64,000 nucleotides of DNA from Pigmentibacter sp. JX0631 (GTDB taxonomy: Bacteria; Bdellovibrionota_B; Oligoflexia; Silvanigrellales; Silvanigrellaceae), in the NCBI RefSeq assembly GCF_029873255.1, contig NZ_CP123622.1, positions 3,385,001-3,449,000 on the forward strand. Direction: 5' to 3'. The notes beneath the pieces were generated by a model. That model was not told the DNA's origin. It made no database searches and worked only from the letters and a program-made list of their open reading frames with translations. The position numbers and the translations under genes are program-made. Position 1 is the stretch's first letter. The number at the start of each line of letters is the position of its first letter. Below, in pieces: positions 9,441 to 18,404 of this stretch.

Positions 9441-10520
9441 ATGACAAAAGAGCTTATAAGCTCTGAATATATCGAGTTTCTTGAAGGTCTTAAAAGCAGC
9501 GTTAGAAACTCTAGGTATAAAGCAATAAGAGCTGTTAATAGTGAACTTATTCTCTTGTACCATAAAATTGGTAGTGAAATTTTAAGTACGCAAAAAACTT
9601 TTGGTTGGGGCTCTAAGGTTATTGCACTTCTTGCTAAAGATCTTAAGTCTTCTTTCCCTGACATGAAGGGTTTTAGCTTAAGAAACCTTAATTATATGCG
9701 GCTTTTTGCAGAAAGTTACCCCGAAATTGAATTTGTGCAGCAGGCTGCTGCACAATTACCATGGTTCCATCTTGTGACTATTTTAGAGAAAGTAAAGGCT
9801 CACGAAGAGCGTATTTTTTACATACATCAAACAATAGCACAAGGATGGTCACGTCCTATTTTATCCCATCAAATTGAAACAAATCTCTTTACTAGACAAG
9901 GAAAAGCTGTTTCTAATTTTAAAGATAAATTACCTTCACATCAATACGAACTCACTCAGCAAACTTTAAAAGATCCCTACATTTTTGACTTCTTAAGCAT
10001 TGGAAATGAAGCGTATGATCGAGAATTAGAGATTTCTCTTATTCTATATATGGAAAAGTTTTTAATTGAATTAGGCTCTGGATTTGCTTTTGTTGGACGT
10101 CAATACAAGTTAGAAGTTGGTGGGGATGATTTTTATATTGATCTTTTAATGTACAATTTAAAACTCAGATCATTTATTGTAATTGATCTTAAGTCTGATA
10201 AATTTAAACCAGAATATGCTGGTAAAATGAACTTTTATTTGTCCGCAGTGGATGATTTACTAAAACACCCTACAGACAATCCTTCTATTGGGCTTATTTT
10301 ATGTAAAACTAAAAATCAAATTCAAGCAGAATATACCTTACGAGATCTTAGTAAACCCATTGGACTTTCTGAATATCGACTTAATGAATCATTGCCAGAA
10401 AATTTAAAAAGTTCTCTTCCTACTATTGAGGAATTAGAAGATTCCTTAAAAAATGATTTAAATCCTAATAAAAATTCATCCATGATAGTCGGCATTGCAC
10501 ACATCGCTCTTCTTGTCTGA
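9441..10520 (+). CDS. PDDEXK nuclease, DUF1016 (YhcG) family
   Basis: 359 aa. The N-terminal half (to about 150) is the DUF1016 helical domain with the conserved GWGSKVI-LA-DLK-FP and FSLRNLNYMRLFAE segments. The C-terminal half is the PDDEXK nuclease: FAFVGRQYKLEVGGDDFYIDLLMYN, then FIVIDLKSDKFKPEYAGKMNFYL, with the acidic D and the DLK of the active site. The family is found with restriction-modification and mobile elements. The last 13 residues (from the Met at 10482) are the start of a VOC protein in the same frame, so the native end was lost. It lies inside transposon A, divergent from the tnpA remnant. Confidence 0.85.
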   Translation: MTKELISSEYIEFLEGLKSSVRNSRYKAIRAVNSELILLYHKIGSEILSTQKTFGWGSKVIALLAKDLKSSFPDMKGFSLRNLNYMRLFAESYPEIEFVQQAAAQLPWFHLVTILEKVKAHEERIFYIHQTIAQGWSRPILSHQIETNLFTRQGKAVSNFKDKLPSHQYELTQQTLKDPYIFDFLSIGNEAYDRELEISLILYMEKFLIELGSGFAFVGRQYKLEVGGDDFYIDLLMYNLKLRSFIVIDLKSDKFKPEYAGKMNFYLSAVDDLLKHPTDNPSIGLILCKTKNQIQAEYTLRDLSKPIGLSEYRLNESLPENLKSSLPTIEELEDSLKNDLNPNKNSSMIVGIAHIALLV

Positions 10521-10916
10521 GAATATGATTTGGCAATTGATTTTTATTGTAACAAATTAGGATTTAGAGTTATTGAAGATATATAAATGCCGAACAAGCG
10601 ATGGGTTCGCCTAGAAGCTCCTGGGAAATTAGGCTCTGAAATACTCTTATCCAGAGCAATCAATGAAGAGCAGCTTTTTGTTGTTGGCAAACAAGCAGGT
10701 GGAAGGGTTTTCTTTTATTTTCATACCAGTGATTTTGATTTAGATTATCACTTATTCCTTTCAAAAGGAATTGAATTCACAGAAAAACCTAGAATTGAAG
10801 AATATGGTAAAGTTGCTGTTTTTAAAGATTTATATGGAAATAGAATTGATTTAATTGAATTCAGTGAGTCTAAAAAAGTTTGTACACAGTTTGGTGGAAA
10901 TGTGTTTACAGTTTAA
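10482..10916 (+). pseudogene. VOC (glyoxalase/bleomycin-resistance) protein, two stops
   Basis: From the ATG at 10482 the frame reads MIVGIAHIALLV, stop (TGA 10518), EYDLAIDFYCNKLGFRVIEDI, stop (TAA 10584), then MPNKRWVRLEAPG through LYGNRIDLIEF. Together this is a complete VOC domain of about 140 residues. Its first metal ligand is expected at the His in GIAHIAL and its last near the end. The second half (10587-10916) is an open frame of 109 aa but lacks the first beta-alpha-beta module, so function is unlikely. It was probably cargo of transposon A. Confidence 0.85.
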
Positions 10917-10980
10917 AAATAATGCTAAATAAAAGAGCAATCTTCTAAAACTTCATAACCAAAAATTTACAGGCAAATTT

Positions 10981-11054
10981 CATATAAAATATGGATAACT
11001 TTTAAAAATCAACGCTTAAATGGCGTCAAAACGCAGCTAGCTGCTTAGAGGGCC
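10981..11054. repeat. Transposon A right terminal repeat
   Basis: Inverted partner of 6500-6573, ending ...GAGGGCC. The five bases after it (TATTT) are the left target duplication of transposon B. Confidence 0.8.
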
Positions 11055-11059
11055 TATTT
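11055..11059. repeat. Target duplication TATTT of transposon B, left
   Basis: TATTT is repeated directly after the right end of transposon B (17962-17966). Five bases is the usual duplication length of the Tn3 family. Confidence 0.7.
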
Positions 11060-11099
11060 GGGGGCCTGAGCCGGCAGCTGATTTTGAACGCCATTTCTA
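11060..11099. repeat. Transposon B left terminal repeat
   Basis: GGGGGCCTGAGCCGGCAGCT and the next 20 bases pair with 17922-17961. It shares the AGCCGG-AGCTG core with the repeats of transposon A. Confidence 0.8.
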
Positions 11100-11188
11100 A
11101 TAGTAAATCAAATATAAACATTCGATATCAAAGATGAAATAATAAATTTTAGTTTATTTAAATATGAAGTTTATAAGTTAGAAGTATT

Positions 11189-12928
11189 TTAAAACCTAAA
11201 TCCAAACAAGCCTGCTTCTTCAGGGTAGTCTTTTAACTCAAGTACTATATCTTGAAGTATAGATGAATCACCAGATTTTAAACCTTCAGGCATTTTATCT
11301 GAATTCATACAACAAATATATTGAAAATTATGTTCTAAAGATTTATTTTTTGCTAATTGAATTGCTTTTAAGATTTGTCTTTCATCTACATCTGCAAAAA
11401 TTGTACTATCATGAATCAAAAACATTGGTCCACTTTTATTTTCAGAATTTACTTCAGCAATTAACAGGTCATAACATAATATTTCCATAAATTTAATTCC
11501 AGAACTTGAGGATCTTTCAATTTCAATATTAAAATCATATCCTGATTCTTTATAATTCAGAACTAATTGACCTGGTTTTTCATATAAACTTCTCGTGTTT
11601 TGGGAAAATATATTTATAAGCTTATCTCTTTGTAATTGCCTTTCTTCGTAATCTCTTCCAATTTTCAAATTTAATTGCTCTTGTCTTATTCTAATTTCAC
11701 TTTCGCCGTGTTTAATCTTTTTAAGATCATTTATCTTAGATTTTATTTCTTCTAATTCATTTTTTTTCATAACAAAACGTTCAGATAAAGAATTGTACTC
11801 AGCTAATGCACCATGGTTTTTAAGAATAGTAAAATATTTTGCTCTTTCTTCAGTTATTTCCTTTATTCTAACATTTCGTTCTAAAATCGATTTTTCCAAT
11901 ATTTTAATTTCATCTCTTAAATATAAATTTCGATTTTTAACTACACTTGAATGAAAGTTTTTAATATCGCTAATTCTCTTTTTAATCAAATCAGGAAAAA
12001 TTATATTAACCTCTTCATACATTGTTTCAATATCAGAGATATTAATATTCTTCTTTTCAAGTTTAATAGCATCACTATAATTACTTAATAAAAGCCTGTC
12101 TGTTACATTTTTATTTGATAAATCATGTATATTTTTTGTTAATTCATTGACTCTAGTTTCAATTTCTTCATATTGTGGATGAACTTTAAACGTATTAATT
12201 TGGTTATCTAAATTGTTAACTTCAGTCATTAAATTTATCTTTATTGACTCTAATTCTCCAAGATCACCAATAAATCTACTAAGAATTCCACTTTGTAGAG
12301 ACTTCTTTAATTCTTTCAGAATTTTTTTCTCATCTTTAATTGTTTGTAATTCAGACGCGTATTCAGAGGATAATCCCATAAGATAAGTATTGCATACTTG
12401 AATTTGCCAAGGTTGTTGATTAGGAAAATATTTGAAGGGTGAAGAATAAGCTTCTATACCTTTCCTTGCAGAATAGGAGAATAACATCCGGAAGCTTGGT
12501 GAATATTTTTGAGATGATTTAGGAATATTATAAATTAATTCTCCTAATGCAGTGTTAATTTGTTTTTCACTTACATATTTTTTGCCATTATCTTCTTTAA
12601 AATTTGAAAATATTTGCCCACTATCTTCTAAAATATAAAATTTAGATGCATCCGAAATTTCCCTGCATATTGAAAGATTTTTTTCATTAATTTCTAAATC
12701 AATTGTAAACGACCAACCAGCAAGTTCTTTTTTATTAAAACTAAGCCCTTTTTTAGCTTCTCCTCCTAGACAAAAATGAATAATTTCAATTATTGAAGTT
12801 TTACCTACACCATTTCGAGTATCTTCATCACTAGATTTATGACTTTTTTCTGCAATAATAACATTTAAACCTTTCTTAAAAATGACTGGCTTAAACTTGG
12901 AATTATTTGCTTTAACTGATTTTAGCAC
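11189..12928 (-). CDS. ABC-3C system ATPase, DUF2326 family
   Basis: 579 aa. The N-terminus has the half of an SMC/RecN-like ATPase head with Walker A NGVGKTS (39-45) after the family-typical FKKGLNVIIAEKS. A long coiled coil fills about 190-430. The C-terminal DUF2326 part carries FLIHDSTIFADVDERQ with Asp507 in the Walker B position (His-Asp replaces the usual Asp-Glu). In the ABC three-component systems described by Krishnan and colleagues this ATPase is thought to sense invading or damaged DNA and license the effector. Its start overlaps the middle-component gene by 7 bases, so the genes are translationally coupled. Confidence 0.88.
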   Translation of the reverse strand: MLKSVKANNSKFKPVIFKKGLNVIIAEKSHKSSDEDTRNGVGKTSIIEIIHFCLGGEAKKGLSFNKKELAGWSFTIDLEINEKNLSICREISDASKFYILEDSGQIFSNFKEDNGKKYVSEKQINTALGELIYNIPKSSQKYSPSFRMLFSYSARKGIEAYSSPFKYFPNQQPWQIQVCNTYLMGLSSEYASELQTIKDEKKILKELKKSLQSGILSRFIGDLGELESIKINLMTEVNNLDNQINTFKVHPQYEEIETRVNELTKNIHDLSNKNVTDRLLLSNYSDAIKLEKKNINISDIETMYEEVNIIFPDLIKKRISDIKNFHSSVVKNRNLYLRDEIKILEKSILERNVRIKEITEERAKYFTILKNHGALAEYNSLSERFVMKKNELEEIKSKINDLKKIKHGESEIRIRQEQLNLKIGRDYEERQLQRDKLINIFSQNTRSLYEKPGQLVLNYKESGYDFNIEIERSSSSGIKFMEILCYDLLIAEVNSENKSGPMFLIHDSTIFADVDERQILKAIQLAKNKSLEHNFQYICCMNSDKMPEGLKSGDSSILQDIVLELKDYPEEAGLFGFRF

Positions 12929-13152
12929 TTTTTTATTTTCCTTAGAATTCCATCTTCTATTGTTATTGCTTCAATTGTATATAGAAAAGATAGTAGGAGA
13001 GTATATCTACCGAACGAAGAAATAGAATTACTAGATTTAAATCTTTCCCATAAAGAAGAAACAGTATCTGTCTCATGGATTTGATTTAATAATAAACCAG
13101 ACAAATATATAATTGAGTCTTCTAATTTGATATTTTTTGTGGGCAAAATCAT
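12922..13152 (-). CDS. ABC-3C middle component (MC6-like)
   Basis: 76 aa. It starts MILPTKNIKLEDSIIYL and has TVSSLWERF and the FGRYTLLLSFLYTIEAI-IEDGILRK segment, the pattern of the small ABC-3C middle component 6, a winged-helix-like adaptor. It should link the ATPase to the effector. The gene overlaps the HNH gene by 4 bases at its start and the ATPase gene by 7 at its end, which makes a tight operon and supports the call in spite of the small size. Confidence 0.85.
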   Translation of the reverse strand: MILPTKNIKLEDSIIYLSGLLLNQIHETDTVSSLWERFKSSNSISSFGRYTLLLSFLYTIEAITIEDGILRKIKKC

Positions 13153-13904
13153 TTTTCAAATACCTCACAATTTTGAAAAAAGTATACTAGAACAGCAAGT
13201 CCTGATGCTGAGTATAAAAAATCAGTTGTTTTATTTAAACAACTAAACTGGAACATTTCTTCAAATAAATCATCACCTGTGATAGAAGTAGCTTTTAGTT
13301 CATTATATTTGGTTATGAAACCTGTTTTAAGTCTTTCTGGAAAGTCTGCATCTAATAAAAGTACAGTAGATAAATATTCTTCTACAGAACTAACTTTCAA
13401 CATACCATATTTAATTTTTTCTTGAGATTTCTTACCTAAATCATTTTTATTTATTTTAGTCGATACTGATATTAGAGTTAAGTCTTGAGTAGGGTTAGGA
13501 ATATTTTTATTGGCTATTGCCTTTATAATTACATCTAATTCTGAAAAAGTAACATTTTGCATATTTTCTTTTAAAGCTTCGCTTATCCACTCTTCGTGTG
13601 CTAATTTCATATTAGTTAGAGATTCTATAGTGTATTTATCAGGTCTTTTATCAATTTCTGTGTGATGATTTGGACAAAGAAGTATTAAATTATCATAACT
13701 ATTTTTAGATAATTTATCTAAAGAAGAATTTGCCCGTGGGCCTTCGTCACCATAAGCGTATATATGAGCCATTTCGCCTATTACTGAAGCACCATCTTTT
13801 CCATCTAAGATAAGTTCTTTCCTACACTCGGTAAAAGAACACCTACCCGCAGCTTTACCATATAATGATTTAATAGCTTTATCAGGTATTTTACTTCGAT
13901 TCAT
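13149..13904 (-). CDS. ABC-3C effector with HNH nuclease domain
   Basis: 251 aa. Residues 1-105 form an HNH/McrA-like nuclease with zinc-type Cys22 and Cys27 (RCSFTEC), IGEMAHI with His47, and LLCPNHHTEID with Cys77, His80 and His81. The rest (about 150-251) is an ABC-3C C-terminal domain that should dock the middle component. Double-strand or nicking cleavage of DNA after activation is the expected role, in phage or plasmid defence. It is first in the operon; the promoter must lie in the repeat-rich 13905-14169 region, back to back with that of tnpA. Confidence 0.85.
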   Translation of the reverse strand: MNRSKIPDKAIKSLYGKAAGRCSFTECRKELILDGKDGASVIGEMAHIYAYGDEGPRANSSLDKLSKNSYDNLILLCPNHHTEIDKRPDKYTIESLTNMKLAHEEWISEALKENMQNVTFSELDVIIKAIANKNIPNPTQDLTLISVSTKINKNDLGKKSQEKIKYGMLKVSSVEEYLSTVLLLDADFPERLKTGFITKYNELKATSITGDDLFEEMFQFSCLNKTTDFLYSASGLAVLVYFFQNCEVFEK

Positions 13905-13979
13905 ATAGTCTCACATATTAAAATAAAATCATTTATCAAAATTTTAATTTTATTTTCTAATTTGCTTATAGCAGTTTAT

Positions 13980-14146
13980 AAGTTATAAATCCGCTTATAG
14001 TAAATGATTATAACTTGAAAAGTTCGTTATTGTCAAGTAGAGTACGAACTCGATAGTTTTTTGAGTGTAGAAAACACGAAATCTCTTAATTGATGAGTAA
14101 ATAAAATAACAAAAAGTTCGCACTCTGACCATTATGCGAACTTTTT
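13980..14146. promoter_or_regulatory. Cluster of inverted repeats: candidate resolution/control site
   Basis: Three dyads lie between the cargo operon and tnpA: AAGTTATAA / TTATAACTT (13980-13988, 14008-14016); AGTTCGT / ACGAACT (14021-14027, 14044-14050); and AAAAAGTTCGCA / TGCGAACTTTTT (14111-14122, 14135-14146; 12-base perfect arms, 12-base spacer). The last two share the GTTCG half-site. Tn3 elements with tyrosine recombinases have a core inverted repeat with extra binding repeats near tnpA, so this is the best candidate. A repressor operator or attenuator for tnpA is an alternative. Confidence 0.55.
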
Positions 14147-14169
14147 GATTTCATTCGAGAGGTAAAATA

Positions 14170-17163
14170 ATGCCACCAAAAAAATCAAATTATGACTTTG
14201 ATGAAATTTATAAACTATTACCTCACGAAAAAGTTTTGATGGAAAGAGCTAGAGAAAAAACGACAGTTCCATTAGCAATACTTATTGTATATTATCGTAT
14301 TAATAAGACTTTTCCAGATGAATTAGCAGATGTTCCTAAATTTCTTATTAAATGTCTGGCAGAACAATTTGAATTAGATTGGAAAGATTGTCAGAAAATT
14401 TTTAAAAATTATGACTTACATAGCAGAACTGCAACAAGACATAGAATGCTTATTAGAGACTTTTTTGGTTTTTCCGAATCTACAGAAAAAAATTTAGAAC
14501 AATTTAAAGAATATTTATTTCATGAAAAACTTCATTTGGAGTGTAGGATCAATGTATTAAAAGAAATAGCGGATAACTGGTTTATTCAAAATAAACTTGA
14601 AATTCCTGCACAAAGTAGTGTAGATAGAGTTATAAAATCTGTATTGCAAATTTGGGAAAATAAATTATTTTCAAATATCTTTACATCAATATCTACTTCA
14701 ACTAAAAATGAAATCGATGCACTTTTACAAGCGCCAACAGAAAAAATAATTCAAGTAAAACGAGCTGGAGTTGTTAAAGAAAAAAAAGCAAAAAGTGGTT
14801 TTGCTCTTGTCAAAGATGATCCAGGAAAAATTGGTCTTGATAGTTTAATGCAAGAAGTAAAGAAATTCGACTTACTTTCTAAAATAAGCTGCACAGATAT
14901 TTCTTTAAATCATCTTTCTTTAAGAGTTTTAAAAAAATATAAAAATAGAGTTTCAATAGAAACCATATATGATATGCGTACTCATCCAGAAACAATTAGA
15001 TATCCTCTCATGTCAATCTATGCTTTTGTGAGAAAACAAGAAATTACAGATACAATAGCTGATCTTCTTATTCAATTGATTCATAAAATATCATCAAATT
15101 CAGAAGGAAAAGTAGAAAAAGAGTTATTAGAAGAGATAAAGAAAAAAGTTTCTGGTAAGAATGAAATTCTACTTAATATGTCAGAATCTTCTGTTGAAAA
15201 TCCAAAGGGCACAATTGAGGAAATTATTTTTCCAGTAGCAAGTGAAGAAACTCTTCGAGCAATTATTAAGGAATTAAAACAAAAAGGTACTTCGTATCAT
15301 GAAAAAGTTCATTATACAATGAGAGATTCTTACTCTGGACATTATAGAAAAATGCTTCCAGAAATCTTACAAAGAATTGAATTTAGATCAAATAATTATT
15401 ACCATAAACCAATTATTGAAGGTTTGAATTTATTAAAATCTCATCTAAATGAAAAAAACAGGTTTTTTAATTTAGAAGAAGAAAATCAAATTGATAGCAT
15501 TTTAAAAAAAAGTTTACGCAATTATATTATTGAAGAAGATAAAGATGGAAGTGAGAAAATAAATAGAATTAGTTTTGAAATATGCCTCTTACAATCACTT
15601 AGAGAAGGATTAAGATGCCGAGAAGTTTGGATTGTAGGTGCAAATCGATATCGAAATCCTGATGAAGATTTACCTGATGATTTTGATACTATGAAGAAGG
15701 AGTATTATGAAGCATTAAATTTGCCAATAGATGCAAAAGAATTTATCAAATCAATTATAGTAATTATGGAAAAAGAACTTAGAGCTCTTAACCATAAAAT
15801 GTCAAGAAATAAAAAAGTAAAAATTCTTGATAAGGGGAAAGGATGGATCCATTTAACTCCAATTGATGAGCAAGAAGAACCTGAGAATTTAAAAAGAATT
15901 CAAAAGGAAATATTTAAAAGATGGAAACATACCAGTTTGCTAGATGTTCTTAAAGAAACTGATTTAAGAGTAGGATTTACAAATAAATTTTCGACTGTCG
16001 GCACTCAGCAATTTCTAGAAAAAGATATTTTACAAAGACGACTTTTATCATGCTTATTTTCAATTGGAACAAATACTGGATTAACGCGGGTAAGTAGTCT
16101 AATCCCTGGTGAACATTATCATGAATTAAGTCATGTAAAAAAAACTTATATCACAAAGGAGCAACTTCGCGATGCTATTGCAACTGTAGTGAATGCAACT
16201 TTTCAAATTAGAAAGAAAAAAATATGGGGAAATACTACAGTAACATGTGCTTCAGATTCTAAAAAATTTGGTGCTTGGGAACAAAATTTAATGACTGAAC
16301 ATCATATTCGATATAATGGACGTGGAATTATGATATATTGGCATGTGGAAAAGAAATCAATGTGTATCTATTCGCAAGTAAAGTCGTGTTCATCGTCAGA
16401 AGTCTCTTCAATGATAGAAGGGGTTTTACGTCATTGTACTGATATGAAAATAGAAAAACATTTTGTTGATTCCCATGGGCAAAGTGAAATTGCATTTGCT
16501 TTTACTCATCTTCTAGGATTTCAATTAATGCCACGTTTAAAAAGAATTCATGCTCAAAAATTATATTTACCTCATAAAAATATGAAGGAAGAGTTAAAAA
16601 ATTTAAGCCCAATACTTACAAAAGAAATTGATTGCGAAATTATTGAACAACAATATGATCAAATGGTAAAGTATGCTACAGCTCTTCGATTAGGAACTGC
16701 AGAAACTGAATCAATATTAAAAAGATTTTCAAAAAATCCTATAAAGCATCCAACATATCAAGCTCTACATGAGTTAGGGAAAATTATTAAAACAATTTTC
16801 TTATGCAGGTATTTAGATTCAGAAGATTTAAGACAAGAAATACATGAAGGATTAAATGTTGTTGAAAGATGGAATGGTATTAATGGATTTATTTTTTATG
16901 GTAAAAATAGCGAATTTGCTTCCAACAGATTAGAGGATCATGAATTATCTGTGTTAGCACTTCACTTACTTCAGGTTTGTTTAGTCTATGTAAATACCCT
17001 TATGATTCAAGAGGTTTTAAGTGAAAAGCATTGGTTCGATTTAATGGAAAAAAATGATTTTAGAGCCTTAACTCCTCTTATTCATTCTCATATTAATCCA
17101 TATGGTAAGTTTACTTTGGATATGAAAATCAGGATTCCTCTTAAAGATATTTTATCGGCTTAA
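14170..17163 (+). CDS. tnpA: Tn3-family transposase, intact
   Basis: 997 aa, the usual TnpA length. The N-terminal part (DUF4158-type, to about 310) binds the terminal repeats; the C-terminal part holds the RNase-H-like core with Asp696 (ASDSKKFG), Asp767 (VDSHGQSE) and probably Glu915 (YGKNSEF) as the DDE triad. It carries out replicative transposition of transposon B. Ribosome-binding site GAGAGG precedes the ATG. The recombinase gene follows 21 bases after the stop. It is a close relative of the broken copy at 7350-9415 and shows what that copy has lost. Confidence 0.95.
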   Translation: MPPKKSNYDFDEIYKLLPHEKVLMERAREKTTVPLAILIVYYRINKTFPDELADVPKFLIKCLAEQFELDWKDCQKIFKNYDLHSRTATRHRMLIRDFFGFSESTEKNLEQFKEYLFHEKLHLECRINVLKEIADNWFIQNKLEIPAQSSVDRVIKSVLQIWENKLFSNIFTSISTSTKNEIDALLQAPTEKIIQVKRAGVVKEKKAKSGFALVKDDPGKIGLDSLMQEVKKFDLLSKISCTDISLNHLSLRVLKKYKNRVSIETIYDMRTHPETIRYPLMSIYAFVRKQEITDTIADLLIQLIHKISSNSEGKVEKELLEEIKKKVSGKNEILLNMSESSVENPKGTIEEIIFPVASEETLRAIIKELKQKGTSYHEKVHYTMRDSYSGHYRKMLPEILQRIEFRSNNYYHKPIIEGLNLLKSHLNEKNRFFNLEEENQIDSILKKSLRNYIIEEDKDGSEKINRISFEICLLQSLREGLRCREVWIVGANRYRNPDEDLPDDFDTMKKEYYEALNLPIDAKEFIKSIIVIMEKELRALNHKMSRNKKVKILDKGKGWIHLTPIDEQEEPENLKRIQKEIFKRWKHTSLLDVLKETDLRVGFTNKFSTVGTQQFLEKDILQRRLLSCLFSIGTNTGLTRVSSLIPGEHYHELSHVKKTYITKEQLRDAIATVVNATFQIRKKKIWGNTTVTCASDSKKFGAWEQNLMTEHHIRYNGRGIMIYWHVEKKSMCIYSQVKSCSSSEVSSMIEGVLRHCTDMKIEKHFVDSHGQSEIAFAFTHLLGFQLMPRLKRIHAQKLYLPHKNMKEELKNLSPILTKEIDCEIIEQQYDQMVKYATALRLGTAETESILKRFSKNPIKHPTYQALHELGKIIKTIFLCRYLDSEDLRQEIHEGLNVVERWNGINGFIFYGKNSEFASNRLEDHELSVLALHLLQVCLVYVNTLMIQEVLSEKHWFDLMEKNDFRALTPLIHSHINPYGKFTLDMKIRIPLKDILSA

Positions 17164-17184
17164 TAATATTCATTGAGGTAAACT

Positions 17185-17895
17185 ATGATTGAATATAAAA
17201 GAACTCCAGCAATAAAAAAAGCAAAAGAAATAGCAAAGATATTAAGATCTGAAAAGCCAAATTATTTTTATTTAAAAGATATATTTAAAATTATTAGAAA
17301 AGAACTTGAAATAAAGATTGAAAAGAAAAGTAAAAAGTTGCCTTATGTTCCAAATGATGATGAGTTAAAACGATTTTATAAGGCTGTTTGGGAAGCAAAA
17401 AATTTTCAAGATATGCTTATCATAAAGACACTACTTTACACAGGAGCAAGAGTTTCTGAGCTTGTTAATATGAAAATTGTAGATGTTGATTTTGAAACTT
17501 GCCAGATTAGAATTCATGAAGGAAAAGGAAGAAAAGATAGAATTACGCCGTTTCCTATTCAATTTAGAGAAGTATTAAAAGGTCATATTCAAAAAATGAA
17601 ACAAGATAGTGCAACTTATCTTTTTGAATCATCTTGGCATAGGAAATATACTTCTCGAGGTATTCAAAAAATGTTTAAGAAATATGTTATTGAAGCAGAA
17701 ATATCAGGAAACTTAACTCCTCATAAGATGCGACACTTTCTTTTTAGATGGTTAAAATCACAAGGTATAGATGATGCTTTAATTCAGCCTTATTCAGGAC
17801 ATGAAACTCGACAGTCATTAGAAATTTATTCTCGTTTGGCAATTCACGAAGCTCAAATAGTTTATACAGATAAAATGAAAAAATTTCCAGTATAA
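17185..17895 (+). CDS. Tyrosine recombinase of transposon B
   Basis: 236 aa with the full catalytic set: Arg89 (TGAR), Lys in GKGRKDR, His180-x-x-Arg183 (PHKMRH), His206 (SGHETRQ) and nucleophile Tyr215 (EIYSRL). It probably resolves TnpA cointegrates, as TnpI does in Tn4430; in that element the recombinase gene comes before tnpA, here it comes after. AGGT stands before the ATG. The stop lies 26 bases from the inner border of the right terminal repeat. Confidence 0.9.
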   Translation: MIEYKRTPAIKKAKEIAKILRSEKPNYFYLKDIFKIIRKELEIKIEKKSKKLPYVPNDDELKRFYKAVWEAKNFQDMLIIKTLLYTGARVSELVNMKIVDVDFETCQIRIHEGKGRKDRITPFPIQFREVLKGHIQKMKQDSATYLFESSWHRKYTSRGIQKMFKKYVIEAEISGNLTPHKMRHFLFRWLKSQGIDDALIQPYSGHETRQSLEIYSRLAIHEAQIVYTDKMKKFPV

Positions 17896-17921
17896 TTAAA
17901 TATTTATAATTATTTTATCCC

Positions 17922-17961
17922 TAGAAATGGCTCGAAAAATCAGCTGCCGGCTTGGCTCCCC
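17922..17961. repeat. Transposon B right terminal repeat
   Basis: Inverted partner of 11060-11099; the outer end reads CCCC on this strand. Confidence 0.8.
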
Positions 17962-17966
17962 TATTT
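17962..17966. repeat. Target duplication TATTT of transposon B, right
   Basis: Direct copy of 11055-11059, immediately outside the CCCC end. Confidence 0.7.
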
Positions 17967-18155
17967 GGGATTCTACAGTTCCTTACCGCGCTCAAAAGCA
18001 CATATTATTTTTACGGATTGAAAAAAGTCGCAGCTTGGTTGATGTTACTATCTTTAAATTTTGAATTAGTTTCTTAGGCTCTTCAAGGTTTCTAATTCGC
18101 GCCCATTTTGACTCACCATTTGCTCCTGGCGATTTTCAAAGATGGGTCGCTACAT

Positions 18156-18404
18156 TTAATTTTCATTATAAATTTGTTTTCTAATTTTTTTTGATTTTAA
18201 TTCGCCAGCTTTAAGTCCCATTTGACGATAATGTTCTTTATCATGGATTGCTGATGTTGCTTCCCCACCTTTACGTGCAATTTCTTCAACCGACATGTGC
18301 TTATTTTCTTCAGTATTTTTCCTAGGATATTTCTTTTTTTCTTTCTCAGAATAAGGTTTTTTGGTATTATAGTTATCACTATGAGACTGAATTTTATTCG
18401 ACAT
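18156..18404 (-). CDS. KGG-motif stress protein, short
   Basis: 82 aa, strongly charged. The core VEEIARKGGEATSAIHDKEHYRQMGLKAGE is a KGG (stress-induced acidophilic repeat, GsiB/YciG-like) unit: one full KGG half followed by a degenerate GLKAGE half. Such small hydrophilic proteins are induced by starvation and osmotic or desiccation stress. The N-terminus is polar and low-complexity. GGAG stands before the start. A second, longer KGG gene is at 23304. Confidence 0.85.
   Translation of the reverse strand: MSNKIQSHSDNYNTKKPYSEKEKKKYPRKNTEENKHMSVEEIARKGGEATSAIHDKEHYRQMGLKAGELKSKKIRKQIYNEN

Larger units (their letters stand above)
6500..11054. mobile_element. Tn3-family transposon A (older, decayed)
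   Basis: It is bounded by 74-bp terminal inverted repeats (6500-6573 and 10981-11054) with only six mismatches. Order: IR, tyrosine recombinase (-), tnpA without N-terminus and with a frameshift (-), PDDEXK nuclease (+), broken VOC gene (+), IR. The flanks differ (TGCAT left, TATTT right), so no target duplication survives. With tnpA broken it cannot move by itself, though its ends could still be used by a related transposase. Confidence 0.8.
11060..17961. mobile_element. Tn3-family transposon B carrying an ABC-3C system
   Basis: A 6.9-kb element with 40-bp terminal repeats (11060-11099 and 17922-17961, eight mismatches, outer ends GGGG) and a TATTT duplication on both sides. Order: IR, ABC-3C ATPase, middle component, HNH effector (all -), a region with inverted repeats, intact tnpA and tyrosine recombinase (both +), IR. 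All parts needed for transposition and resolution seem present. Its insertion point is directly at the end of transposon A. Confidence 0.88.

Noticed and set aside
9437-9664. Minus-strand frame opposite the nuclease start
   Set aside because: Antisense to a conserved DUF1016 segment, without ribosome-binding site or family.
14111-14146. Terminator for the region before tnpA
   Set aside because: It stands only some 25 bases before the tnpA start and shares its half-site with a second dyad, so a recombination or control site fits better; not fully excluded.
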